NCBI GenBank assembly: GCA_018381235.1
Contig: JAGZSF010000003.1
Location: forward strand, 62,001-126,000
DNA length: 64,000 bases
Source: Collinsella sp.
GTDB lineage: Bacteria > Actinomycetota > Coriobacteriia > Coriobacteriales > Coriobacteriaceae
Direction of reading: 5' to 3'
Shown: positions 50,794-58,837 of the stretch, one piece after another
Layout of the letters: each line of letters opens with the position of its first letter
Numbering within the stretch: position 1 is the first letter of the stretch
Notes under the pieces: model-generated
Seen by the model: only the letters and a program-made list of their open reading frames with translations
Database searches by the model: none
What the model was told of the DNA's origin: nothing
Translations under genes and position numbers: made by a program

Positions 50794-53055
50794 TTACGCT
50801 TCCTTGGCAGACGGCTTAACAGAAGCAGACTTGGCCTTGGTAGCAGCCTTTTTGGTGGCTGCCTTCTTGGCCGCAGTGGACTTGGCCGGAGCCTTGGCGG
50901 CAGACTTGGCAGCCTTCGCCTTGGCCGGAGCCTTCTTGGCAGCCGCGGGCTTGGGCTTTACCGAGGACGTGCGCTTGCGCGTCGCCTTCTTGGACTTCTC
51001 GACCACGGGCGGCTTATAGCTGCTGGGACCGCGGCGCTTAAGTACCACGCCTGCCAGGCCGGGCACCTTCATCTCGATAGAGTCCATCTGTCCATTCCAG
51101 GGATAGGGCTCGCTCGAGCAGGTGTAGGGCTCTTCACCGGCGTATCCGCTGCCACCGAACTCGGGACGGTCGGAATCAAAGATGACCTCCCAGTCGCCCT
51201 CTCGCGGTACGCCCACGCGGAAGCTCTCGTAGCTTGCCGGGTCAAAGTTGATCAGGATCACCAGGTCGTCATCGACGTCCTCGCCCTGGCGCACAAAGCT
51301 CACGATGGACTGCTTGGAGTTGTCCGCGTCGATCCAGGTAAAGCCGTCGTCGGTGTAGCCGCGCTCGTACAGGGCGGGCTCGGCGGTGTACAGGTGGTTG
51401 AGCGCCTTGATAAACGCTTGATGATGACGGTGGGTCTCGTACTCCTCGGTCAGGAACCACTGGATGGACTCGTAGTAGCGCCACTCAATAAACTGGCCGA
51501 TCTCGTTGCCCATAAAGTTGAGCTTGGCACCGGGGTGCGTCATCTGGTAGAAAGCCAGCGTGCGCAGGCCGGCAAACTGGCGCCACCAGTCGCCCGGCAT
51601 GCGGCCGATCAGCGAGCACTTGCCGTGCACGACCTCGTCGTGGCTTAGCGGGCAAATAAAGTTCTCGGTAAAGGCGTACATGATGGAGAACGTAAGCAGC
51701 CCGTGGTTGCCGGGGCGCCACGGAAAATCGGTCTGCATGTAGTGCAGGGTGTCGTTCATCCAGCCCATGTCCCACTTGTAGTGGAAGCCCAGGCCGCCGT
51801 CCTGCGGCGGATAGGTCACGAGCGGCCACGCGGTGGACTCCTCGGCCATCATCATCACGTCGGGGAAGTGGGCCTCCACGGCGCAGTTAACCTGGCGGAT
51901 AAACGCGCTGGCGTCCAGGTCCTCCTCGGTTCCGTACTTGTTGAACTTCTTTTGCCCCGGATCGTCAATGCCAAAGTTGAGGTACAGCATGCTGGACACG
52001 CCGTCCATGCGAATGCCGTCAACGTGGAAGTTTTCGAGCCAATACAGCACGTTGGAGACCAAGAAGGAGCGGACCTCGCCGCGTGCGAAGTCAAACTTGT
52101 GCGTGCCCCAGTTGGGGTGGATCTCGTGCTCAAACAGCATGTGGCCGTTAAAGGTGGCAAGGCCGTGGGAGTCGGCGCAAAAACCGCCGGGCACCCAGTC
52201 CATGATCACGCCGATGCCCGCCTCGTGGCACGCATCAATAAAGTGCATGAGCTGCTGAGGGTTGCCGTAGCGCGACGTGGCGGCGTAGTAGCCGGTCGTC
52301 TGATAGCCCCAGGAGCCGTCGAAAGGATGCTCCATAAGCGGCATGACCTCGATATGCGTATAGCCCATGTCGTGCACGTAGTCCACGAGCTCCACCGACA
52401 GGTCGTCGTATGTGTAGAACTCGCCGCGTTGCGCGGGGAAGGGATCCATGGGACCTGGGTAGTTGCCGTACTCATCCGGCTCGCCCTGTGGTGCGTCGCC
52501 GTGGCGCTTCCACGAGCCAATATGCACCTCGTAGATGTTAAGCGGCTGCGACATATGGTTGTGGCCGGCGCGGCGCTTCAGCCACGCGGCGTCGTTCCAC
52601 TTGTAGCCATCGAGGGTCCACAGCACGCTCGCGGTGCCCGGAGGACACTCGGCCTTAAAGGCGTACGGATCGGCCTTGTAGAGCTTTTCGCCCTCGTTGG
52701 TCTCGATAAGGTATTTATAGAGCTGACCCTGCTCGGCGCCAGGAATAAAGCCTTCCCAAATAGCGCTCGTATGCACGGGCACCAGCGGGTTGGCTTGTTC
52801 ATCCCAGTCGTTAAATTCGCCAATGACGTGAACGCTTTTTACGTCGGGAGCCCAAACGCAAAAACGCCAGCCGCGCGTACGGTTCTGCGTGTCGGGATGC
52901 GCGCCCATCTTTTCCCAGCTGCGCTCCCACGTGCCAATGCCAAACAGATAGACATCGTCCTTGGTGAGCTCCGGTGCGTGCGGGGCGGCTTTACGGGTAG
53001 CGGGCTTTTTGGTTGCTGGCTTTAGCTTTGTATCGCTCACGTTTGATCCCATCAT
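50794..53055 (-). CDS. glgB: 1,4-alpha-glucan branching enzyme GlgB with Lys-rich N- and C-terminal extensions
   Basis: A 753-residue enzyme: CBM48-like N-terminal module (FCVWAPDVKSVHVIGEFNDW), then GH13 with nucleophile Asp in DGIRMDGVSSMLYL, acid Glu in MMAEESTAWP and PLSHDEVVHGK. It transfers glucan segments to make alpha-1,6 branches. The last 75 residues (bases 50797-51021) are rich in Lys, Ala and Thr (KKATRKRTSSVK, then AAKKA repeats); the first 25 include KPATKKPATRKAAP. Ordinary GlgB lacks both. ATG 53055 (or 53052) is tentative; GTG 53040 with GGGAT upstream also fits, and an in-frame ATG exists at 53175. Confidence 0.92.
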   Translation of the reverse strand: MMGSNVSDTKLKPATKKPATRKAAPHAPELTKDDVYLFGIGTWERSWEKMGAHPDTQNRTRGWRFCVWAPDVKSVHVIGEFNDWDEQANPLVPVHTSAIWEGFIPGAEQGQLYKYLIETNEGEKLYKADPYAFKAECPPGTASVLWTLDGYKWNDAAWLKRRAGHNHMSQPLNIYEVHIGSWKRHGDAPQGEPDEYGNYPGPMDPFPAQRGEFYTYDDLSVELVDYVHDMGYTHIEVMPLMEHPFDGSWGYQTTGYYAATSRYGNPQQLMHFIDACHEAGIGVIMDWVPGGFCADSHGLATFNGHMLFEHEIHPNWGTHKFDFARGEVRSFLVSNVLYWLENFHVDGIRMDGVSSMLYLNFGIDDPGQKKFNKYGTEEDLDASAFIRQVNCAVEAHFPDVMMMAEESTAWPLVTYPPQDGGLGFHYKWDMGWMNDTLHYMQTDFPWRPGNHGLLTFSIMYAFTENFICPLSHDEVVHGKCSLIGRMPGDWWRQFAGLRTLAFYQMTHPGAKLNFMGNEIGQFIEWRYYESIQWFLTEEYETHRHHQAFIKALNHLYTAEPALYERGYTDDGFTWIDADNSKQSIVSFVRQGEDVDDDLVILINFDPASYESFRVGVPREGDWEVIFDSDRPEFGGSGYAGEEPYTCSSEPYPWNGQMDSIEMKVPGLAGVVLKRRGPSSYKPPVVEKSKKATRKRTSSVKPKPAAAKKAPAKAKAAKSAAKAPAKSTAAKKAATKKAATKAKSASVKPSAKEA

Positions 53056-53386
53056 GACGCGGCAGCGTATTGCCTTGGTGACTAGATGCGAAAGGTCCAA
53101 GGCTGCACGAATCGAAGGGACGGCAAAGTATCTGTGATTCGTTCCACCTCGCGTGCTCGGTGGAACTTTCGGCAAAAACTACGATAACACCTGTACGTTA
53201 GGTTTATGTACGAAAGCGGATTTGCGGGAACGTTTAATCGGTAAGCGACATGTTTAGACCACTGGCAGAATTGCCGTGGTAAAACTCTTGACAGTTTTAC
53301 CAATTTGGGTTTCAAAATTGTCTGGCTAACGTTTGGTAAAACGTTTTTAGCAGGTTGTTTACCCTTTGACATCGAAAGGCTCGTTT
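53056..53386. other. divergent control region glgB / HAD phosphatase
   Basis: A 331-bp region without a convincing gene. It contains a hairpin (GTTCCACC 53141-53148 with GGTGGAAC 53159-53166) that would be in the glgB leader, a TTGACA box at 53288-53293 on the plus strand, and the GGTAAAAC-type palindromes listed separately. Confidence 0.5.
53278..53349. promoter_or_regulatory. candidate LacI-type operators upstream of glgB and HAD gene
   Basis: Perfect palindrome GGTAAAACT (53278-53286) / AGTTTTACC (53293-53301) overlapping the TTGACA box, and a second site GGTAAAACGTTTTTA at 53335-53349. The core matches the string upstream of the GH13-GH77 gene. It could couple glycogen branching and maltodextrin use to one carbon-source regulator. 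Confidence 0.4.
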
Positions 53387-54076
53387 ATGTCCCATACCGC
53401 TGCTCCCAAGGTTGCTTTTATTTTCGATTGCGATGGCACGCTGGTAAATAGCACCCCCGTTTGGGGCTATGCGCAGCCCGAGTTATTGCGCCGTCACGGG
53501 ATTGACGTGACCGTGGATGACTTTGCCCAATTTGAGCACCTGTCACTGGAGGACGAGTGTCAGGCCTACCACGACGCGTGGGGCATTGGCGCGAATGGCG
53601 AGGAACTGTATCGCGAGCTGGGCGAGATTTTGATTGATGAGTACTCCAAGGTGCCCCCGCGCGAGGGACTTCTGGCCTTTTTGGAGCAGGCGAAGGCGGC
53701 GGGAATCGCTATGGGCGTGGCCACGTCCACGCCGGCCGAGCTGGTACAGTCTGCGCTCGCTGGTGCCGGGCTCGACGCTTACATGGAGTTTGTTACCACG
53801 ACGGGCGAGGCAGGACGTTCCAAGCAGTTCCCCGATGTGTACGAGCTGGCGCTGCGCCGCCTGGAGGAGCGCCATGGGTGCAAGTTTGAGCGCGCGTGGG
53901 TGTTTGAGGATGCCGTCTTTGGCCTAAAGAGCTCTGGGGTCGCCGGCTTTAAGCGCGTGGGTATTTATGACCCGCACGGCCGCATGAAGCGCGACGACGT
54001 ACGCTCCAACTGCGATATCTTTATCGACAGCTACGAGGACCTGGATCTGGCCCGCGTGCTTTCGTTTGAGGGATAG
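53387..54076 (+). CDS. HAD-superfamily hydrolase (phosphoglucomutase/phosphatase-like)
   Basis: A 229-residue HAD subfamily IA protein. The nucleophile motif is FIFDCDGTLVNSTPVWGYAQ, motif II GVATSTPAE, and Lys/acidic motifs lie in TTTGEAGRSKQFPDVYELAL and WVFEDAVFGLKSSGVAGFK. A helical cap is inserted after motif I. It dephosphorylates, or less likely isomerises, a small phosphosugar or similar metabolite; the substrate cannot be read from sequence. ATG 53387 has GAAAGG 8 bases upstream. It is followed after 9 bases by thiamine pyrophosphokinase. Confidence 0.85.
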   Translation: MSHTAAPKVAFIFDCDGTLVNSTPVWGYAQPELLRRHGIDVTVDDFAQFEHLSLEDECQAYHDAWGIGANGEELYRELGEILIDEYSKVPPREGLLAFLEQAKAAGIAMGVATSTPAELVQSALAGAGLDAYMEFVTTTGEAGRSKQFPDVYELALRRLEERHGCKFERAWVFEDAVFGLKSSGVAGFKRVGIYDPHGRMKRDDVRSNCDIFIDSYEDLDLARVLSFEG

Positions 54077-54085
54077 GCGAGGGCT

Positions 54086-54727
54086 GTGGATTGCAAGGTA
54101 TTAGTGGTCTGCGGCTCGCCCGTGGTGGCCAGCGCGGATCTGCTTCGCCAACTGGCGGGGGAGTGCGACCACGTTGTCGCTGTGGATCGTGGACTCGATG
54201 CGTTGCTGGGCGCCGGCCTGGGCTGCGACGTATATGTGGGGGATGCCGACACGGTGAGTGATGCGGGTCGTGCGTTGGTCGATGCCGCCACCGACTTTGA
54301 AGTTGAGCGCCATGACCCGTACAAGGACTATACCGATCTTGCGTTGGCGCTCGATTCCGTCCGCCGTCGCTGGCCGGGTGCCGAAGTAGTTGCGACCTGC
54401 GCCACTGGCGGCCGTCCTGATATGGCGCTTTCCGTACTGGGCTTGCTCGCGGGCTACGATGACGCCCCAGTCTGGATTGCCGAGGACAAGGTAGTCGCCC
54501 GTATCCTTCGCGCTGGCGAATCGTGGACCATCGAAAGCGCCGAAGGCAAAACGTTCTCCATCATCGCCATTGCCCCCAACACCGAGGTAAGCGAGCGCGG
54601 CCTAGAATGGGAACTAAATCATTCCCCCCTAGGACTCTTGGCTGACACGGGCATCTCTAATGTCGTCCGGAAAACGGCCAAGATCCAAGTCCACCAAGGA
54701 ACCGCAATCGCTTACCTCTACAAGTAA
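54086..54727 (+). CDS. thiamine pyrophosphokinase
   Basis: A 213-residue protein starting at GTG 54086 with GCGAGGG upstream. It has VVAVDRGLDALLGAGLGCDV, YVGDADTVSD (acidic Mg/thiamine site) and DPYKDYTDLALAL, followed by CATGGRPDMALSVLGLL; the C-terminal beta domain matches TPK_B1. It makes thiamine diphosphate from thiamine and ATP. It is probably co-transcribed with the HAD gene. A palindromic repeat and tRNA-Ala follow. Confidence 0.9.
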   Translation: MDCKVLVVCGSPVVASADLLRQLAGECDHVVAVDRGLDALLGAGLGCDVYVGDADTVSDAGRALVDAATDFEVERHDPYKDYTDLALALDSVRRRWPGAEVVATCATGGRPDMALSVLGLLAGYDDAPVWIAEDKVVARILRAGESWTIESAEGKTFSIIAIAPNTEVSERGLEWELNHSPLGLLADTGISNVVRKTAKIQVHQGTAIAYLYK

Positions 54728-54742
54728 GGTGCCGCCGCGTGA

Positions 54743-54825
54743 GGGTTTTATCGGGACGGTGGGCTGAATTGACTGATTTTGCCGAAGTCATAATCAGTCA
54801 ATTCAGCCCCGTCCCAGGAAAACCC
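54743..54825. repeat. long intergenic palindrome after thiamine pyrophosphokinase
   Basis: Arms from GGGTTTT (54743) and GGGACGG.GGGCTGAATTGACT to about 54778 pair with 54792-54825 with few mismatches; the loop is about 13 bases. Part of the arm (GGGACGG.GGCT) is shared with the palindrome at 32093-32209. It could end the upstream transcript, but its length and recurrence suggest a repeat family. Confidence 0.65.
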
Positions 54826-54899
54826 GTAAGTGCGAGAATCAACCCAAAAAAAACTTCTTGCACAACTAAGAATCTTCCCCTATAGTATCTCCTCGTCAC

Positions 54900-54975
54900 G
54901 GGGGCGTAGCTCAGCTGGGAGAGCGCTTGACTGGCAGTCAAGAGGTCAGGGGTTCGATCCCCCTCGTCTCCACCA
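54900..54975 (+). tRNA. tRNA-Ala (anticodon GGC)
   Basis: A 76-base cloverleaf. Acceptor GGGGGCG pairs with CGTCTCC (two G-U pairs), D-arm GCTCAGCTGGGAGAGC, anticodon stem CTTGA/TCAAG around CTGGCAG giving anticodon GGC, T-arm AGGGG-TTCGATC-CCCCT, and an encoded ACCA end. It reads GCC/GCU alanine codons, which are abundant in this G+C-rich genome. Confidence 0.95.
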
Positions 54976-54985
54976 TCGTGAATGC

Positions 54986-55016
54986 AAAGGCCTTCGGGGT
55001 TCCGAAGGCCTTTTTT
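54986..55016 (+). terminator. intrinsic terminator of tRNA-Ala
   Basis: Perfect 12-bp arms AAAGGCCTTCGG (54986-54997) and CCGAAGGCCTTT (55002-55013) with loop GGTT, followed by a T-run. Confidence 0.92.
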
Positions 55017-55640
55017 CATGCCAAAACACCACGTGCCACAAACGCCACCCACACCAACAAAAAGTTGCACAATTTATTTCCCACGCCTGTGCATAGTTTG
55101 TTAGACAAACGCGATTATCAGCGCAGCTCGCTGCTTCATTTAGGCTTCAGTAACGCCCCTAATCACCGCCAATACCTCATTAACCTGCATCAATGTGAAC
55201 AACATCCCAAAACAACCCCCTTAAGCATGTCAAATGAACGATATGTTGTCCAACGCAGCCCAAATCAGTTTCGCTAACAACTTGTGCTAGGATACCTAAC
55301 GTTACATGAGTTCAACTGTGCTTACGGCTCTAATAGGCCACAAGCACGGGGTTGATCAGCATCCGGTCGTAACGGCGGTGTTAGAAAAACCACGAGCTCC
55401 AATATTGATTGTCATGAGCGATTTTGCACTTGCTTTTGCGGCTACTTTTAAGTTTGCATTAGACGGTGCAATGATTTGCTATGGCAAACCACAGCAGTTC
55501 TTCAGCTGTTTGCGTGCGGTCCAGTTTTGTACCCGCTTGACTGGTTCGCACGCAGCCAGCTGGGGTCACGGTCATTTTTGCGATACACTTCCGCGACTCT
55601 AGCAACTGCATTTGTACATACCGTTCACGGTGGGGCAGAG
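55017..55640. other. long gene-less stretch before the capsule locus
   Basis: About 620 bases without a supported gene. It is A/T-richer than the flanks. A frame of 98 codons at 55306-55602 shows no recognisable domain, no good ribosome site and odd composition, so it is not called. Promoter-like A/T-rich strings occur (for example TAGGATACCT near 55289), and the stretch probably is the long untranslated leader of the loaP-capsule transcript. Confidence 0.45.
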
Positions 55641-55659
55641 CCACGTGCTTGTCTGACTG

Positions 55660-55732
55660 GGCTCAGGGTTTGAATATGGAGCGCCTTCGCGCACAAGCGC
55701 CCTGGCGAAGCCATACCCAAACCCCGTGAGCC
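55660..55732 (+). promoter_or_regulatory. structured leader RNA in front of loaP
   Basis: GGCTCAGGGTTTGAATATGG (55660-55679) pairs with 55711-55732 (CCATACCCAAACC, CGTGAGCC) with small bulges, enclosing a G+C-rich inner stem (GCGCCTTCGCGC... region). The hairpin ends about 30 bases before the loaP start. LoaP-type NusG paralogs act through hairpins in the 5' leader of the operons they antiterminate, so this is a candidate target; that link is inferred. Confidence 0.45.
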
Positions 55733-55761
55733 ACACGTAAGACAGCAAGGGGGTGGTGCTC

Positions 55762-56308
55762 GTGTGGTATGTAATCCAGGTCATTAACGGTCGCGAAGAC
55801 GTAATGCGCGAGCGCATTGAGCATATGCTGCCGGCTGGTACCATGCAGGAGCTCTTTTATCCCCAATTTCAAACCGAGATCAAGGTACACGGCGAATGGG
55901 TCAATACGACCAAGCCGCTGTTCCCCGGTTATCTTATCTGTGACACGGCAGATCCCCGTACCGTGCAACAGTATCTGCTTCGCATGGACGACTTTGCCCG
56001 GGTGCTATCCCAGGACGGTCAGTTTGTGCCGCTGGCAAAAGAAGAGGTCCAGCTTATTGGCGGCTTTACGCATAGGGGAGACCGCGTTGTGCCCATGAGC
56101 GAGGCCCTAAAAAAACAGTGATCAGGTCGTAGTGACGGAAGGTCCGCTGCTGGGCCACGAAGGCCTTATCAAAACCATTAACAGACGCAAGAGTACTGCT
56201 TATTTGGAGCTCGACGTGTGCGGTCGACGCGTGACTACGCGCGTTGGTCTTGCCGTGCTTTCGGCCGAGCAGCGTGTAACGCGAAACCTTAAAAAGGCGA
56301 TTGCCTAG
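55762..56308 (+). pseudogene. loaP: LoaP/NusG-like transcription antiterminator, frameshifted at an A7 tract
   Basis: Codons from GTG 55762 encode MWYVIQVINGREDVMRERIE and FPGYLICDTADPRT, the NusG N-terminal domain of the LoaP branch, ending EALKKQ-stop at 56121. In the +1 frame the C-terminal KOW domain continues (VVTEGPLLGHEGLIKTINRR, then STAYLELDVCGRRV) to a stop at 56306-56308. The break is at 56109-56115, seven A's; with six A's the frame reads LKNSDQVVVTEGP through both domains. It is the first gene of the capsule operon. A truncated NusG domain alone, transcriptional slippage restoring the frame, or a sequencing error are possible. AAGGGG lies 8 bases before GTG 55762. Confidence 0.85.
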
Positions 56309-56359
56309 CTGCGGGCGGTCACTACACAGAACAGGGAGGATCCCCGACCAGGGGACGAA

Positions 56360-57124
56360 GTGTTGGAAGAGAACGTGTCGGATAAAACTCAATTTGCAAC
56401 GGATGCGCCCGTGGGGGCGGCGCTCATTGCTCAGGCCATGGACCGACGCGAGGGCGCCGGCCGCTACAAGGCCATGCAATCCATTATGGACTGGGATCGT
56501 TCGCGCCTGGCCTACCGCGCCGTTAAGCGCGCCTTTGACATCGTGTTCAGCGGCTGCGTGCTGGCCGTCATAGCCGTACCCAGCCTTGTGCTTGCCGCGG
56601 CCATCCGCCTAGAGAGTGAGGGCAACCCCTTCTACAGCCAGATCCGAGTGGGACAGACCCACCGCGACGGCAGCCTGTCGACCTTCCGCATGTGGAAGTT
56701 CCGCTCCATGTACAAGGACGCCGACGAGCGCCTCGCCGAGCTCAAGGAGCAGAACGAGATCGCCGGTGCCATGTTCAAGATGAGGGAGGACCCCCGCGTA
56801 ACGAAAATCGGCAAGTTCATCCGCAAGCACTCGATCGACGAGTTCCCGCAGTTCCTGAACGTCTTTCTGGGTCAGATGTCCGTGGTGGGCCCGCGTCCGC
56901 CGCTGCCGAATGAGGTGGCCGAGTACACGGAATACGACCTGCAGCGCCTGGCCGTGAAGCCGGGAATTACCGGCTGGTGGCAGGTTACGGAGCGCAACTC
57001 GACCGGATTCGACGGGATGGTTCGTCGCGACCTGGAATACATTGCGCGACGCGGGCTCCTCACCGATTTGAGAATTATCGCTCTCACCATCATCGAAGTG
57101 ATCACGGGAAAGGGTGCGTGCTAG
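56360..57124 (+). CDS. priming sugar-phosphate transferase (WbaP/CpsE-type bacterial sugar transferase)
   Basis: A 254-residue PF02397-type protein. One hydrophobic segment (FDIVFSGCVLAVIAVPSLVL), then FRMWKFRSMYKDADERL, KHSIDEFPQFLNVFLGQMSV, VGPRPPLPNEV and the C-terminal KPGITGWWQV. It is the short form with only the catalytic domain. It transfers a sugar-1-phosphate to undecaprenyl phosphate, starting repeat-unit assembly. The start GTG 56360 is uncertain; there is no strong ribosome site. It directly abuts the next gene. Confidence 0.9.
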   Translation: MLEENVSDKTQFATDAPVGAALIAQAMDRREGAGRYKAMQSIMDWDRSRLAYRAVKRAFDIVFSGCVLAVIAVPSLVLAAAIRLESEGNPFYSQIRVGQTHRDGSLSTFRMWKFRSMYKDADERLAELKEQNEIAGAMFKMREDPRVTKIGKFIRKHSIDEFPQFLNVFLGQMSVVGPRPPLPNEVAEYTEYDLQRLAVKPGITGWWQVTERNSTGFDGMVRRDLEYIARRGLLTDLRIIALTIIEVITGKGAC

Positions 57125-57592
57125 ATGGATCTTTCAAAAGCCAAAGTGTGTATCCCGAGTTCAAGTGGAGGACATCTGACTCATATGTGGCTCTTGAGGC
57201 CATTTTGGTCACAAGCTGCCGATAGGTTCTGGGTGACCTTCGACAAGGAGGACGCGAATTCTCTTCTGGAAGGGGAGCGCGTCTACCATTGCCACTATCC
57301 GACGAACCGCAACATCCCGAACCTGCTGAAGAACACGGTTCTCGCCTGGAAGGTGCTCCGCAAGGAGCGTCCTAACCTAATTATCTCGTCTGGAGCTGCC
57401 GTGGCAGTTCCTTTCTTCGTACTGGGCAAGCTGCTGGGTGCCAAATGCGTTTACGTAGAGGTGTTCGACCGCGTGGATAAGCCGACCATGACAGGTCGGA
57501 TGCTCAACGGGATCGCTGACCTGTTCGTTGTCCAGTGGCCGGAGCAACTGGAAGTATACAAGCACGCCGTGAACCTCGGCTCGATTTTCTAA
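57125..57592 (+). CDS. PssD/Alg14-like glycosyltransferase subunit
   Basis: A 155-residue protein: VCIPSSSGGHLTHMWLLRPF, an Alg14 N-terminal GGH motif, and LIISSGAAVAVPFFVLGKLL followed by KCVYVEVFDRVDKPTMTGRM. Such proteins are the membrane-recruiting half of a split UDP-glycosyltransferase. The catalytic, sugar-binding half is encoded by the next gene (PssE/Alg13-like). Together they probably add the second sugar of the repeat unit. It starts at ATG 57125 right after the previous stop. Confidence 0.88.
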   Translation: MDLSKAKVCIPSSSGGHLTHMWLLRPFWSQAADRFWVTFDKEDANSLLEGERVYHCHYPTNRNIPNLLKNTVLAWKVLRKERPNLIISSGAAVAVPFFVLGKLLGAKCVYVEVFDRVDKPTMTGRMLNGIADLFVVQWPEQLEVYKHAVNLGSIF

Positions 57593-57603
57593 GAAGTGGT
57601 CGA

Positions 57604-58089
57604 ATGATTTTCGTTACCGTGGGCACCCACGAGCAGCAGTTCAATCGCTTGGTCAAGGCTGTCGACGAACTCAGGACGGACGGGATACTTACGGAACCGG
57701 TTTTCATTCAGACAGGCTATTCAACATATGAGCCTATCCATTGTGATCACTCGCGTTTTGTGCCGTTCCATCAGATGAAGAATTATATGGAAGTTGCGGA
57801 TGTGGTGATTACGCATGGTGGCCCTTCGAGCTTCATTGAGGCGATGGCGGCCGGGAAGGTCCCTGTTGTTGTTCCGCGTCGAGGGGACCTTGGCGAACAC
57901 GTGAATGATCATCAAGCGGATTTCGTTCGCATTGTGGCGGAGCGCCAAGGCGGTATCGTGCCTATTTATGACGTTAAAGAGCTGCCTCAAGCAATAGAAC
58001 GAGCCCGTGAACTTTCATGCGGAACCTATTTTAAGAGCCATAACTTAGAGTTCTGTAAGGAGCTCTGTGGTTTGATTGAGGAGCTTTAA
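57604..58089 (+). CDS. PssE/Alg13-like glycosyltransferase subunit
   Basis: A 161-residue GT28 C-terminal-domain protein: FVTVGTHEQQFNRLVKAVDE, then ADVVITHGGPSSFIEAMAAG and PVVVPRRGDLGEHVNDHQ, the sugar-nucleotide binding motifs. It should pair with the PssD-like protein encoded 11 bases upstream to form an active transferase. ATG 57604 follows GAAGTGG. The UDP-sugar is not known; homologous pairs use UDP-GlcA, UDP-Gal or UDP-GlcNAc. Confidence 0.9.
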   Translation: MIFVTVGTHEQQFNRLVKAVDELRTDGILTEPVFIQTGYSTYEPIHCDHSRFVPFHQMKNYMEVADVVITHGGPSSFIEAMAAGKVPVVVPRRGDLGEHVNDHQADFVRIVAERQGGIVPIYDVKELPQAIERARELSCGTYFKSHNLEFCKELCGLIEEL

Positions 58090-58093
58090 CCCC

Positions 58094-58837
58094 ATGATAC
58101 CCAAGAAGATTCATTACATTTGGTTTGGCGGTAATCCGCTTCCCCCTCTAGCTGAACGCTGCATTGCTTCATGGGAAAAATATATGCCAGGCTACGAGAT
58201 CGTTCGTTGGGACGAATCAAACTTTGATACTGATTGCTGTGATTATGTTCGCGAAGCTATAAGCGTAAAGAAATGGGCATTTGCAAGCGACTATGCGCGA
58301 TTCAAGATTTTGTATGAGCATGGAGGGGTCTACTTAGATACTGATGTCGAGCTTTTGAAGCCTCTCGATGAAATTATTCAAAGGGGCCCTTTTATGGGTT
58401 TTGAACAGGATTTCAGCTCTGGTACTGCCGGCGCTGTCGCTCCGGGGCTTGGCCTTGCGGCCAATCCGGGGCTTGGCCTCTACAAGACTATCCTCGATTC
58501 CTATGAGTCTGATCACTTTATAAAGACTGGTGGTGTCTACGACCAGACCACTGTCGTTGTTCGTACAACTGATATTCTTAAAGGTTTTGGACTTGAAGAT
58601 AAACTTGGCATCCAAGAAGTTGCTGGGATAACTATTTATCCAAGTGAATATTTTTGCCCAAAGGATTTCCTTACGCATGAGATTAACGTAACTGAAAATA
58701 CGTATGCCATTCATCATTTCGACGGATCATGGGCTGGACCGGCGACGCATTTTAAGCATAAAGTTATGAGAGCGGTTGGCCCTAAAGGGGTTATTCTTTT
58801 CAAGGCGTTTAAGAACATAATTAAGGGTGTTCGTTAA
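58094..58837 (+). CDS. GT32-family glycosyltransferase (DXD sugar-binding)
   Basis: A 247-residue protein: IPKKIHYIWFGGNPLPPLAE at the start and AFASDYARFKILYEHGGVYL followed by DTDVELL, the DXD motif region of GT32 (Gly_transf_sug). It adds a hexose or deoxy-sugar to the growing repeat. Base composition drops below that of the upstream genes from here on, suggesting a separately acquired module. ATG 58094 has GAGGAG 10 bases upstream, within the previous gene's end. Confidence 0.9.
   Translation: MIPKKIHYIWFGGNPLPPLAERCIASWEKYMPGYEIVRWDESNFDTDCCDYVREAISVKKWAFASDYARFKILYEHGGVYLDTDVELLKPLDEIIQRGPFMGFEQDFSSGTAGAVAPGLGLAANPGLGLYKTILDSYESDHFIKTGGVYDQTTVVVRTTDILKGFGLEDKLGIQEVAGITIYPSEYFCPKDFLTHEINVTENTYAIHHFDGSWAGPATHFKHKVMRAVGPKGVILFKAFKNIIKGVR

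Noticed and set aside
55306..55602. 98-codon frame in the gap before loaP
   Set aside because: No domain, no good ribosome site, unusual amino acid mix, and it sits in a structured leader; not supported as a gene.
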